Source: Pseudomonas sp. BN102
Lineage (GTDB): Bacteria > Pseudomonadota > Gammaproteobacteria > Pseudomonadales > Pseudomonadaceae
DNA length: 64,000 nt
Direction: 5' to 3'
Assembly: GCF_029871245.1 (NCBI RefSeq)
Contig: NZ_SSON01000077.1
Span: forward strand, 62,001 to 126,000
Each line of letters opens with the position of its first letter. Within the stretch, counting starts at the first letter, position 1. Of the stretch, positions 34,660 to 42,726 are shown piece by piece. A program made the position numbers and the translations under genes. The notes below the pieces were generated by a model. The model saw only the letters and a list, made by a program, of their open reading frames with translations, was not told where the DNA came from and did no database searches.

Positions 34660-36126
34660 TCAGGCGCTGGCCGGGGACACACCGATGATCTCGGCGCGGC
34701 TGCGCACGAGTTGCGGCAGCAGCGAACCCACGACCATGCCCAGCAAACTGAACAACAGACCAGCCAGTTGTGGCGGCCAGAAATCGGTTTCCTGGTAGGT
34801 CATTTCCAGCAGGCCCCAGGAACCCAGGCCAGCGGCAATGGCCAGCAGCGCACCCTGAGTGGTGGCGCGTTTCCAGAACAGGCCAGCGAACAGCGGCACG
34901 GCTGCGGCAACCAGGGTCACCTTGTAGGCGTTGCCGACCATCTCGTAGATGCTGGAGTTGGAGTTCAGCGCGAACAGGCCGGTGGCGAAGGTCATCGCCA
35001 GCACGCTGCAACGCATGGCCAGCAGCGCCTGGCGGTCGGTCATGTCCGGGATGAAGCGCTTGAGGATGTTCTCGGTGAAGGTCACCGACGGCGCCAGCAG
35101 GGTGCCGGAGGCGGTGGACATGATCGCCGAGAGGATGGCGCCGAAGAACATGATCTGGGCGAACAGCGGCGTGCGCTCCAGGATCAGGCGCGGCAGGATC
35201 ATCTGCGAATCCTCGGCCAGCCAGTGCTGGACCATCTGCGGGTCGATCATCTTGGCCGAGTAGGCGAGGAAGATCGGCAGCATGCAGAAGCACAGGTAGA
35301 AGCAGGCACCGGTCATCGAGGCGCGGGCGGCGATGTTCTCGGTCTTGGCCGACATCACCCGGGCATACACGTCCTGCTGCGGGATGGAGCCAAACATCAT
35401 GGTCACCGCGGCGGCGAGGAAGGCGACGATATCCTTGGCCGAGGTGCCGTGGAGGAAGGTGAACTTGCCTTCGGCAGCTGCGTGGCTGATCACAGCCGCA
35501 GGGCCGCCTGCCATGTCTCCGACCAGCCAGGTCAGATAGAACAGGCCGACAACGATGATCATCATCTGCAGGAAGTCGGTCATCGCCACCGACCACATGC
35601 CGCCGAACAGCGTGTGCAGCAGGACGATGAAGGTACCGATCATCATGCCCTCGGTGGTGGTCAGGGCGCCGTCGGACAGCACGCTGAACACCACGCCCAG
35701 CGCGGTGAGCTGCGCGGCGACCCAGCCCAGATAGGACGCAATGATCACCAGGCTGGTGAGCAATTCCACGTTCGGGCCGAAGCGCTTGCGGAAGAAATCA
35801 CCGATAGTCAGCAGGTTCAGGCGATAGAGCGGACGGGCGAATACCAGGCCCACCAGCATCAGGCAGCCGAACGAACCGAAGGGGTCCTCGATGATCCCAG
35901 CGAAGCCTTCCTCGAGGAAGGTGGCGGGAATGCCCAGCACGGCTTCGGAGCCGAACCAGGTGGCGAACACCATGGCCACGACCAGGGGGAAGGACATGCT
36001 CCGGCCACCGGAGGCGAAGTCCGTGGAGTTCTTCACGCGGGTGGAAGCGTAGAAACCGACAGCGACGGTGATCAGCAGGTATACCGCAACAAACCAGATC
36101 AGCATTTGTTCTTGTTCCAGAGGCAC
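34660..36126 (-). CDS. Sodium:solute symporter (SSS family)
   Basis: A 488-residue, about 13-helix sodium symporter. Family features include the early VFATWFGSEAVLGIPATFLEEG block (about 53-74), RLNLLTIGDFFRKRFG (about 101-116), and the sodium-site region ILSAIMSTASGTLLAPS (about 330-346). The frame opens with GTG at 36126; an ATG at 36105 (MLIWFVAV) would give 481 residues and is an equally good start, since neither has a strong ribosome site. The solute cannot be read. It ends at a bidirectional terminator shared with the Tsx-side genes. Confidence 0.9.
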   Translation of the reverse strand: MPLEQEQMLIWFVAVYLLITVAVGFYASTRVKNSTDFASGGRSMSFPLVVAMVFATWFGSEAVLGIPATFLEEGFAGIIEDPFGSFGCLMLVGLVFARPLYRLNLLTIGDFFRKRFGPNVELLTSLVIIASYLGWVAAQLTALGVVFSVLSDGALTTTEGMMIGTFIVLLHTLFGGMWSVAMTDFLQMMIIVVGLFYLTWLVGDMAGGPAAVISHAAAEGKFTFLHGTSAKDIVAFLAAAVTMMFGSIPQQDVYARVMSAKTENIAARASMTGACFYLCFCMLPIFLAYSAKMIDPQMVQHWLAEDSQMILPRLILERTPLFAQIMFFGAILSAIMSTASGTLLAPSVTFTENILKRFIPDMTDRQALLAMRCSVLAMTFATGLFALNSNSSIYEMVGNAYKVTLVAAAVPLFAGLFWKRATTQGALLAIAAGLGSWGLLEMTYQETDFWPPQLAGLLFSLLGMVVGSLLPQLVRSRAEIIGVSPASA

Positions 36127-36490
36127 GCCTGTCGGGGCCAGGACGCCTGGGCGGCAGGTCCTCGACTGGCGGAGTTTTTGTTATTGACGCGGAGGCCCGG
36201 CACGCAGCGAATCGGGCGGTTCCCACGGAGGCGCAGTCTGCCAAACACGTAAAATATGTCAAACAATTACGACGCAGATGAGCAAAAAAATCGACAGAAC
36301 GCATCTCACCCCGCTGACAAGATTCGGCTCAATACCCTTATTTATAGAGCTTTGCAACGTCATCCTGTGACTCGACAGTATTTTATTTTTTACATAGGCC
36401 GTTGATTAAGATAAACACCAAGCTACCGTTTGTCCGGCCAGCCCAGGCTTCTGCTAGCATCCTGGCTTCATCGTCACGGAGCCGACCACC
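36127..36490. other. Divergent AT-rich intergenic region
   Basis: 364 bp between the symporter and nat. The stretch 36250-36420 is much richer in A+T than the rest of the window and should hold promoters for both genes. No clear operator or gene was identified. Confidence 0.5.
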
Positions 36491-37327
36491 ATGCACGCGC
36501 TGACCCCGCAGCAGTCCGAGGCCTACCTGCGCTACCTGGACACCCCCGCCCCGCAGCAGCCCGACCTCGCCGCCCTCGACCGGCTGATCGCCGCCCACCA
36601 GCGCCAGGTGGCCTTCGAGAACGTCGACGTGCTGCTGGATCGCCCCATCCGCATCGACGGCGATTCGGTGTTCGCCAAGGTGGTGGAGCGCCGGCGCGGC
36701 GGCTACTGCTTCGAACTGAACAACCTGTTCGCCCGCCTGCTGCTCGGGCTCGGCTACCGCGTCGAACTGCTGGCCGCCCGCGTGCGCTGGGGTCTGCCGC
36801 TGGACGCGCCGCAGACCATGCTCTCCCACCTGACGCTGCGGGTGCTGCTCGACGAGGGCCCGCACCTGGTGGACGTAGGTTTCGGCTCCGCTACCCCCTG
36901 GCGCGCCGTGCCCCTGGACGACCGGGAAATCCCCGACTTCCCCTTCCGCCTGCGGCCCCAGGACGATGGCACCGGCGAGGTGCAACTGGAGAATTTCCGC
37001 GCCGAGACCGGCTGGGCCGCGGTCTATCGCTTCCGCCCGGAAACCCACGCCTGGGTCGATTACATCCCGCGCAACTGGTACACCTCCACCCACCCCGACA
37101 GCATATTCCGGCAGATGCTGATGAGCGCCCGCGGCGACGGTGAATGCCGCCTCACCCTGGCCAACGGCACCTTGAACCGGCGCTACCTGGATGGCCGGGT
37201 GGAAAGCCGCAAGATCGAGGACGCCCTGGAGCTGATCGAGGTCTTGAAGACGGACTTCCTGCTCGACCTGCGGGAAGACGAAATCGAGCCGCTGCGAGTG
37301 AGGCTGGCGGGCCTGCTGCAGGCTTGA
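36491..37327 (+). CDS. nat: Arylamine N-acetyltransferase
   Basis: A 278-residue NAT that transfers acetyl from acetyl-CoA to arylamines or hydrazines. The Cys-His-Asp triad is Cys73 (RRGGYCFELN), His113 (LSHLTLRV) and Asp128 (LVDVGFG). Length and motif spacing are typical of bacterial NATs. It may detoxify aromatic amines. The gene stands alone, followed by an intergenic inverted repeat. Confidence 0.94.
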   Translation: MHALTPQQSEAYLRYLDTPAPQQPDLAALDRLIAAHQRQVAFENVDVLLDRPIRIDGDSVFAKVVERRRGGYCFELNNLFARLLLGLGYRVELLAARVRWGLPLDAPQTMLSHLTLRVLLDEGPHLVDVGFGSATPWRAVPLDDREIPDFPFRLRPQDDGTGEVQLENFRAETGWAAVYRFRPETHAWVDYIPRNWYTSTHPDSIFRQMLMSARGDGECRLTLANGTLNRRYLDGRVESRKIEDALELIEVLKTDFLLDLREDEIEPLRVRLAGLLQA

Positions 37328-37330
37328 ACA

Positions 37331-37418
37331 GGTAGGGTGGATAGCGCTTTTCCTATCCACCTTTTCGAGGGTGCAAGCCAGGGTCTGGTGGACCGGTAAA
37401 GCGTGGTTCACCCTACGA
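37331..37418. repeat. Intergenic inverted repeat, GTAGGGTGGAT type
   Basis: GGTAGGGTGGATAGCGC at one end and GCGTGGTTCACCCTACG at the other; a related copy is at 48483-48567. Confidence 0.75.
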
Positions 37419-37450
37419 TATGAGCCTTCCCCGCGTACGAGGACATCTCC

Positions 37451-38200
37451 ATGTCCACCGCCGCCCACCTCCAGGCCCTGCATGAACAGGGCTACGCCCT
37501 GCTCCCCAAGGTGCTCGACGCACCGCGCATAGCCGCCCTGCGCCAGCTCATCGACCAACTGCAGCCCATCCACTGGGACTACACCGGCCTGGTGGACGAC
37601 CACTTCAAATGCGTGTTCAACCGCGGCCCGGAATGGCTGCCCTACCTCGACCTGCCCGGCGTCATCGAACTGGCCGAGGCCGGCCTGGGCGGGGATTGCC
37701 ATGTGATCGGCCAGACCGCCTGGCGCAACCATCCCGGATTCGTCGGTGCCGAACTGCACCTCGACCACCTGGTGATGGAGCTGCCGGAAAGCCTGCTGGC
37801 GGACCCGGCCTTCCAGTTGCCGATGCAGATCTGCACCGCCCACCTCTACCTCGACGACATAGACACCGACCTCTGCCCCACCCTGGTCATCCCCGGCAGC
37901 CACCGCGCCGGGCGCAGACCCCGGCCCGGTGAAACAACCTGGCAGGGCCGCCCCGCCGAGGCCGTACTGTGCCGCGCAGGCGATGCCTTGGTGTTTCGCA
38001 GCGAGCTCTGGCACGCCGGCAGCCGCAACCGCAGCGCCGACCGCAGCCGCTACCTGCTGCAGGTCCATTACGGCCGGCGCATGGTGGCGCAGAAGTTCTC
38101 GCCCTATCTGGACTTCCACTTCAACCCCGAGGTACTGGCCGCCTGCACCCCGCGCCAGCGTCGCCTGCTGGGCGACCATGCAGCCGCCGAATACGACTGA
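37451..38200 (+). CDS. PhyH-family Fe(II)/2-oxoglutarate dioxygenase
   Basis: A 249-residue phytanoyl-CoA dioxygenase-like oxygenase. The iron site is the HxD in ELHLDHLV (about 100-102) and the distal histidine in ELWHAGSRNRS (about 186), with the 2-oxoglutarate arginine in the segment RSRYLLQVHYGRR. It should hydroxylate a small molecule with O2 and 2-oxoglutarate. No pathway neighbour points to the substrate. Confidence 0.85.
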   Translation: MSTAAHLQALHEQGYALLPKVLDAPRIAALRQLIDQLQPIHWDYTGLVDDHFKCVFNRGPEWLPYLDLPGVIELAEAGLGGDCHVIGQTAWRNHPGFVGAELHLDHLVMELPESLLADPAFQLPMQICTAHLYLDDIDTDLCPTLVIPGSHRAGRRPRPGETTWQGRPAEAVLCRAGDALVFRSELWHAGSRNRSADRSRYLLQVHYGRRMVAQKFSPYLDFHFNPEVLAACTPRQRRLLGDHAAAEYD

Positions 38201-38208
38201 CGCCGAAA

Positions 38209-38301
38209 AACCGAGCAGGTGCTTCCAGCCCAGCCGCCACGCGCCACCCACACACTTATCCCGAAGATATCCACAGAATCTCCCACAGATTCTGTGAGCA
38301 T
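38209..38301. repeat. 93-bp intergenic repeat, copy 1
   Basis: Opens with AACCGAGCAGGTGCTTCCA; 48 bp later comes TATCCCGAAGATATCCACAG, then the CCCACAGATTCTGTG palindrome. ATATCCACA is one base off a DnaA box. Confidence 0.85.
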
Positions 38302-38334
38302 TCCCGCCCCCACTCGCGAGCTTTCCCTGACCAT

Positions 38335-38360
38335 TGTGGAGCGAATTCATTCGCGAAGCT
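38335..38360. repeat. REP element
   Basis: TGTGGAGCGAATTCATTCGC between copies 1 and 2 of the 93-bp repeat. Confidence 0.75.
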
Positions 38361-38409
38361 CTTGCCCATTGCAACCTAACCAATCAACAGGACAACCCAT
38401 CTGCACAAA

Positions 38410-38502
38410 AACCGAGCAAGCGCTTCCATGCCATAAGCCACGGGGCCTGCAAGCAGCCATCCCAAAGATATCCACAGCTTGCCCCACAGAATCCGTGGGT
38501 AT
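38410..38502. repeat. 93-bp intergenic repeat, copy 2
   Basis: AACCGAGCAAGCGCTTCCA at the left, CCAAAGATATCCACAGCTTG in the right half, then CCCACAGAATCCGTGGG. Same spacing as copy 1. Confidence 0.87.
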
Positions 38503-38558
38503 CCGTATCGAGCGCCAAGGAGCTGGAAGTCGGTAGAAGTTGCACCTCCCCGTTCAAT

Positions 38559-38652
38559 AACCGAGCAACCGCTTCCAGGCCCCCAAGCACGGGCCCCGGA
38601 GCAATCTATCCCGAAGATATCCACAGCTCGCTCCACAGAATTTGTGGGCACG
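38559..38652. repeat. 93-bp intergenic repeat, copy 3
   Basis: AACCGAGCAACCGCTTCCA at the left, CCCGAAGATATCCACAGCTC in the right half, then CCACAGAATTTGTGG. It ends about 50 bp before the LEA14-like gene. Together with copies 1 and 2 it fills the 503-bp gap 38201-38703, which has no gene. Confidence 0.87.
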
Positions 38653-38703
38653 CGAAAACCGGCCTGTTCTTTACTCAAGGCATAGCCCGAGCAGGAAGCC
38701 CCC

Positions 38704-39174
38704 ATGCGCAGTTGCCGCCTTTTCGCCCTGATCATTCCGCTGTTGTTCCTTGGCAGCTGCGCCAGCCTCGACCCGCGCGATCCCCTGCAGGTGGACCTGG
38801 CGGGCATGGAGCCCATTCCCGGAGAAGGCCTGGAGATGCGCTTCAAGCTCAAGCTGCGGGTACAGAACCCCAACGAAGGCGCGATCAGCTACAGCGGTGT
38901 GGCCCTGCAGCTGGATCTCAATGAGCTGCCCTTGGCCAGCGGCGTCAGCAATCAGGGCGGGACGGTGCCGGGCTTCAGTGAACAGCTGATCGAAGTCCCC
39001 ATCAGCATCTCGGCCTTCTCGATGCTGCGCCAGGCCTGGAACCTGACCGGCAGCAGCCCGATGCAGAACGTTCCTTACGCCTTGCGCGGTAAACTGGGCG
39101 GTGGTTTCTGGGGCACGCGGCGCTTCTCCGACACCGGCGTGCTGCGCATTCCCGAACCCATCGACACGCCCTAG
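38704..39174 (+). CDS. LEA14-like lipoprotein
   Basis: A 156-residue lipoprotein: signal peptide with lipobox LGSC (Cys19), then a LEA_2/water-stress domain (about 25-150) with the typical LKLRVQNPNEGAISYSGV segment. It should be anchored in the envelope facing the periplasm. Homologues in Pseudomonas are single small lipoproteins of unknown role; desiccation tolerance is an assumption from the plant family. Confidence 0.85.
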   Translation: MRSCRLFALIIPLLFLGSCASLDPRDPLQVDLAGMEPIPGEGLEMRFKLKLRVQNPNEGAISYSGVALQLDLNELPLASGVSNQGGTVPGFSEQLIEVPISISAFSMLRQAWNLTGSSPMQNVPYALRGKLGGGFWGTRRFSDTGVLRIPEPIDTP

Positions 39175-39368
39175 ACGCAGTCGCAACAGTCGTTATCGGC
39201 AGCGCGAGCCGGCTGAGAACCGGCCTCTCCTGGGGGACGTTTCCGACAGGGTCGAATCGATAAAGTCCCCGGCACATCGAGCCCATGAAAGCGCAGAAAC
39301 GGGCAAAGCGATGGCAAAACCCCTTATAATATGCGGTCTTTCTCGTAACACCTGACGTCGAGGCCTTG

Positions 39369-39710
39369 ATGAGCACCCTGCCGCCCTGCCCCAAATGCAA
39401 CTCCGAATACACCTACGAAGACGGCGCGATGCTGATCTGCCCCGAGTGCGCCTACGAGTGGTCCGCCAACGCCAGCAGCGAAGCGGCCAGCGATGAAAAG
39501 GTCATCAAGGATTCCGTCGGCAACGTCCTGCAGGACGGCGACACCATCACCGTGATCAAGGACCTCAAGGTCAAAGGCTCGTCCCTGGTGGTCAAGGTCG
39601 GCACCAAGGTGAAGAACATCCGCCTGGTGGATGGCGACCATGACATCGACTGCAAGATCGACGGCATCGGCGCGATGAAGCTGAAGTCGGAGTTCGTGCG
39701 CAAGGTCTGA
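39369..39710 (+). CDS. yjdM: YjdM (PhnA-domain) zinc protein
   Basis: A 113-residue protein with an N-terminal zinc ribbon ([13 protein letters not shown] and CPECAYEW, four cysteines) and the C-terminal PhnA/YjdM domain (about 45-113; [20 protein letters not shown]). Full-length and intact. The ATG at 39369 is preceded in frame by TTG, which is less likely as the start. The name PhnA is historic; it is not the phosphonoacetate hydrolase. Confidence 0.94.
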   Translation: MSTLPPCPKCNSEYTYEDGAMLICPECAYEWSANASSEAASDEKVIKDSVGNVLQDGDTITVIKDLKVKGSSLVVKVGTKVKNIRLVDGDHDIDCKIDGIGAMKLKSEFVRKV

Positions 39711-39727
39711 CTCCGGACGCGCGAATC

Positions 39728-39778
39728 CTGCGGGAGCGAACTCATTCGCGAAAGCAGGCCATCGGCCTGCCGCAGGTT
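39728..39778. repeat. REP element
   Basis: GGGAGCGAACTCATTCGCGA followed by a CAGGCC-ATC-GGCCTG stem. Confidence 0.78.
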
Positions 39779-39840
39779 GGCCCTGAGCCACAGTCCAAGC
39801 CCAACAGCCCCCACGCCGAGGCCAACCTGGGCCCGAAAAG

Positions 39841-39868
39841 ACAAGGCCCGGCAAATGCCGGGCCTTGT
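39841..39868 (-). terminator. Terminator of a lost minus-strand gene
   Basis: ACAAGGCCCGGC - AAAT - GCCGGGCCTTGT, followed on the minus strand by CTTTTC. It lies 23 bp after the remnant stop at 39892. Confidence 0.8.
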
Positions 39869-39891
39869 ACGATCCACGCGGGCTGAGACTT

Positions 39892-39996
39892 CAGTTCTTC
39901 AGCGACACTTGGCCCTCGGCCAGTTTCAGCGCAGACAGGCGCTCGAGCAGCAGCTTGATGTTCTGCCGCGCCGAACATCCGTCCACCAGCCATGGC
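39892..39996 (-). pseudogene. 3' remnant of a minus-strand gene
   Basis: The minus-strand frame reads WLVDGCSARQNIKLL then LERLSALKLAEGQVSLKN and TGA, about 33 codons of amphipathic, protein-like sequence with no start codon, directly followed by a terminator. It looks like the surviving end of a deleted gene. The family is not recognised. Confidence 0.4.
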
Positions 39997-40049
39997 CTGC
40001 GTCACCCAATCGCAGTATGGTCAGGCATCCCCACTCCCAAGGACGAACC

Positions 40050-40841
40050 ATGGCCCTCAAGCCCCAAGCTCCCCGGCAGCAGAAGCACCTGGCCGTTCTG
40101 ATCGACGCCGATAATGCACCGGCCGCGATCATCGAGGGCCTGTTCGAAGAGATCGCCAAGTACGGCGTTGCCAGCGTCAAGCGCATCTACGGCGACTGGA
40201 CCGGGCCGCAGCTGGGCAGCTGGAAGAAGGTCCTGCTCGACCACTCCATTCAGCCGATCCAGCAGTTCGCCTACACCAAGGGCAAGAACGCCACCGACAG
40301 CGCGCTGATCATCGACGCCATGGACCTGCTCTACACCCGGCGTTTCGACGGCTTCTGCCTGGTCTCCAGCGACAGCGACTTCACCCGCCTCGCCGCGCGC
40401 CTGCGGGAAGAAGGCCTCAGCGTCTACGGCTTCGGCGAAGAGAAGACACCCAAGCCCTTCGTCGTCGCTTGCGACAAATTCATCTACACGGAAATCCTCC
40501 GTGCCGAAGCCGCTGAAACGGCCCCCAGCACCGAAGACAAACCGCAGCCCGCCAGCGAACAACCCAAGCCCACCGCGAAACCCAAGCCACAGAAGGTGCC
40601 GGTGGACTTCATCGCCAAGCTGATCGACGACCTCTCCGACGAAGACGGCTGGATCCAGCTCGGCGCCCTCGGCCAGAACATCAGCAAACTGCGTCCGGCA
40701 TTCGATGCGCGGCTTTACGGATTCAGGAAACTCAGCGACCTGGTCAAGGCCCAGAGCAAGCGCTTCGAGATCCAGGTCAGGGGCAGCAGCGCCAGCGGCG
40801 GTGAGTCGCTCTATGTGCGCAATCGCAAGCCAGGGAAATGA
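40050..40841 (+). CDS. NYN-domain ribonuclease-like protein with OST-HTH/LOTUS domain
   Basis: A 263-residue protein. The N-terminal NYN (LabA/DUF88, PIN-like) domain (about 12-150) keeps the acidic residues of the nuclease site: LIDADNAP (Asp19/Asp21), NATDSALIIDAMD and SSDSDF. After a Pro/Lys-rich linker (about 155-185) comes an OST-HTH/LOTUS-type domain (about 187-255; DGWIQLGALGQNISK). This pairing is known for RNA-directed nucleases. The RNA target is unknown. Confidence 0.9.
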   Translation: MALKPQAPRQQKHLAVLIDADNAPAAIIEGLFEEIAKYGVASVKRIYGDWTGPQLGSWKKVLLDHSIQPIQQFAYTKGKNATDSALIIDAMDLLYTRRFDGFCLVSSDSDFTRLAARLREEGLSVYGFGEEKTPKPFVVACDKFIYTEILRAEAAETAPSTEDKPQPASEQPKPTAKPKPQKVPVDFIAKLIDDLSDEDGWIQLGALGQNISKLRPAFDARLYGFRKLSDLVKAQSKRFEIQVRGSSASGGESLYVRNRKPGK

Positions 40842-40903
40842 AGGCGAACGCCGGGCGCCTTGGCGAATTAATCCGTCCCGACAGGGGAATCACCGCGCAA
40901 ACG

Positions 40904-40935
40904 AGAAGGCCAGTCATTCGACTGGCCTTCCCTTT
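40904..40935. terminator. Terminator between the NYN gene and hglS
   Basis: GAAGGCCAGT - CATTCG - ACTGGCCTTC with CCCTTT on the plus side and TCGTTT on the minus side; it can serve both the NYN gene and the minus-strand genes. Confidence 0.8.
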
Positions 40936-40950
40936 ACCACCCAGAGACGG

Positions 40951-41003
40951 TCAACCATTGCTCAGGAGCGCAAACTGCGCCGCTTCGTGGTTGGTGCCCG
41001 GCG
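40951..41003 (-). pseudogene. 3' remnant of an MmsA/BauC-type aldehyde dehydrogenase
   Basis: The last codons read NHEAAQFALLSNG and TGA. The intact bauC at 44121 ends SHEAAQFAFPSNG and TGA, and the DNA is also closely similar (CAAACTGCGCCGC block at 40971-40983 and 44141-44153). Only about 17 codons survive, trapped between the terminator and the hglS stop. It is therefore a fossil of a second methylmalonate-semialdehyde-type dehydrogenase gene or a recombination scar. Confidence 0.7.
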
Positions 41004-42401
41004 CTAGACAAGCGGGGGCAGGTCGAGTGTTGCCGAGCACTCCAGAATGGATCGGCGCTGGGTGTCGGCATACAACTGCAACTCGTTCAGTACGCGCGCT
41101 CCCAGCGCGGCATGGAAGTCGGTCTGGCTCGAGCTGATCCCATAATGGGTTTGCACGTTGTCGCCGAGGTTCGACTGGAAAATGCCAGCGGCACTGACAG
41201 GCAGGAAGTCCTCGTAGACCAGCGGCTCGAAGCGCACATGCCCGGCCTTGATCAGGCTGTCCAGGTCGCGGGGGCGCACCACATCGCTGCGGGCCGCGAG
41301 GCCCCGCTCCGTCACGAAGTATCGGAAGTAGGCCAGCCCCTGCCGGCGCATCTCGTCATGGCTGTCCGGGAAGTCCTGGAAGCTCTTCTCAAGCAACTGG
41401 GCATAGCGCTGCGCGTTGCCCTCGTTGGGAAACTCCTTGAGCTCTGCCCGGGCCGTGTCCAGCAGGGCGTCGTAGAGCGCCCGGCCCTTTGGCGTAAGCG
41501 CGGCGCCGCGCTGCTCGATCTCGCCGAAACGGGCGGTATGGCTGCCCAGTGCGCTGTGCTGGCCAACGAAGGCCACCTGTTCTTCCAGCGCCTTGAAGCT
41601 GGTCTGGCGCAGCAGGATCGGGCACTGCCGGCGTGGCGGCCCCTCCACCACGGCCTTCGGCGTGATGCCGCGTTCGGGCATGCTGGCCTGGATCAGGTCG
41701 ATATCCAGGGTGCGCTGGGTCAGGTGATTGATGTGCGGGCCCTTGAACGCGACCACATCGGCGATCAGCCGATGCTGGTCATGCAATTGCCGGTATTCCT
41801 CGGCCGTCACCGTCGCCTGGGTGTGCCAACGGAAGGTTTCCAGGGCTTCCTTGACGAAAGCGTCGGCATCCTCCTGGTTCAAGCCGCCGTCGTGCTCGAA
41901 GCGGGCGATCAGTTCCCGGGCGCGGGCCGTGAAGATGTCCCGATTGGCCAGGATGCGCGAAGCCAGCTCGCGCAGCTCGAGGTTGTCGATCAGCTCCAGG
42001 CGCAGCAGCGAGGTGAACACCCGAAACGGGCTGACCTGCAGCGCGTCTTCGTGCACCGCGCGGAAGGCGGTGGAGTGGACCGGCACTCCAGCGCTGCCGA
42101 GATCGTAGTAGCCCACCGGCTGCATGCCCATGACGGCGAACAGGCGGCGGATGGTGGAAAGCTCATCGGCCGTGCCCACCCGGATCGCACCGTGACGCTC
42201 CATGGACAGCCGCTGGATTTCGCCGGTACGCCGCAGCTGCTCCGCGACTTCAGGCGCCTCGGCCATCACCTTGTCGTTGATGTCCGCGACCAGCTGCAAC
42301 AGGGTGCCGTAGAGGGGAACTTCTGCTTTGTACATGTCGGACATGGCGCTGGAAAACCGCGCGCGAATTTCGTCCGGACTCACGAACCCCTGCTTAGTCA
42401 T
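41004..42401 (-). CDS. hglS: 2-oxoadipate dioxygenase/decarboxylase (D-2-hydroxyglutarate synthase)
   Basis: A 465-residue DUF1338/VOC-like Fe(II) enzyme that converts 2-oxoadipate to D-2-hydroxyglutarate in lysine catabolism, as described for P. putida HglS. The metal ligands known from that enzyme fall at the same numbers here: His70 (MERHGAIRVG), His226 (GPHINH) and Glu294 (RFGEIEQRG). Divergent from the amaA-like gene with a 325-bp shared promoter region, which fits a common lysine/pipecolate pathway. Confidence 0.94.
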   Translation of the reverse strand: MTKQGFVSPDEIRARFSSAMSDMYKAEVPLYGTLLQLVADINDKVMAEAPEVAEQLRRTGEIQRLSMERHGAIRVGTADELSTIRRLFAVMGMQPVGYYDLGSAGVPVHSTAFRAVHEDALQVSPFRVFTSLLRLELIDNLELRELASRILANRDIFTARARELIARFEHDGGLNQEDADAFVKEALETFRWHTQATVTAEEYRQLHDQHRLIADVVAFKGPHINHLTQRTLDIDLIQASMPERGITPKAVVEGPPRRQCPILLRQTSFKALEEQVAFVGQHSALGSHTARFGEIEQRGAALTPKGRALYDALLDTARAELKEFPNEGNAQRYAQLLEKSFQDFPDSHDEMRRQGLAYFRYFVTERGLAARSDVVRPRDLDSLIKAGHVRFEPLVYEDFLPVSAAGIFQSNLGDNVQTHYGISSSQTDFHAALGARVLNELQLYADTQRRSILECSATLDLPPLV

Positions 42402-42726
42402 GGTGCTGCGAACTCCCTCGGATCAACGAATCAAACGGGTTTGGCCGGGCAACGGGCGGCGCCGGCATGGGGGCGATTCTGCTCAGCTTCGGTGGCGTCT
42501 ACAAACGACATATCCTCCGCACTTGATTCCTCCAGGGAATGAAGTCGCCCTATTAAAGGGACCATCTGGTCGGGGCCGCCCCATGCGACATTCCGCTGTG
42601 GAATGACATTCAGAGGATATTTCGGTTGTCCTCCCCCTCCCGGACCCGCTAAACAGTCGTTCAGCTAGCACTAGACGGATGAGTCCTGCCCGCCGGGTTC
42701 GAGGACGTCACCGACAGGATCGACTG
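42402..42726. promoter_or_regulatory. Divergent promoter region hglS / amaA-like
   Basis: 325 bp, no gene. Contains the dyad ATTCC-GCTGT-GGAAT (42590-42604) and an inverted pair ATATCCTC (42509-42516) and GAGGATAT (42613-42620) about 100 bp apart, candidate operators for a regulator encoded elsewhere. TATTAAA at 42551-42557 may be part of a promoter. Confidence 0.45.
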
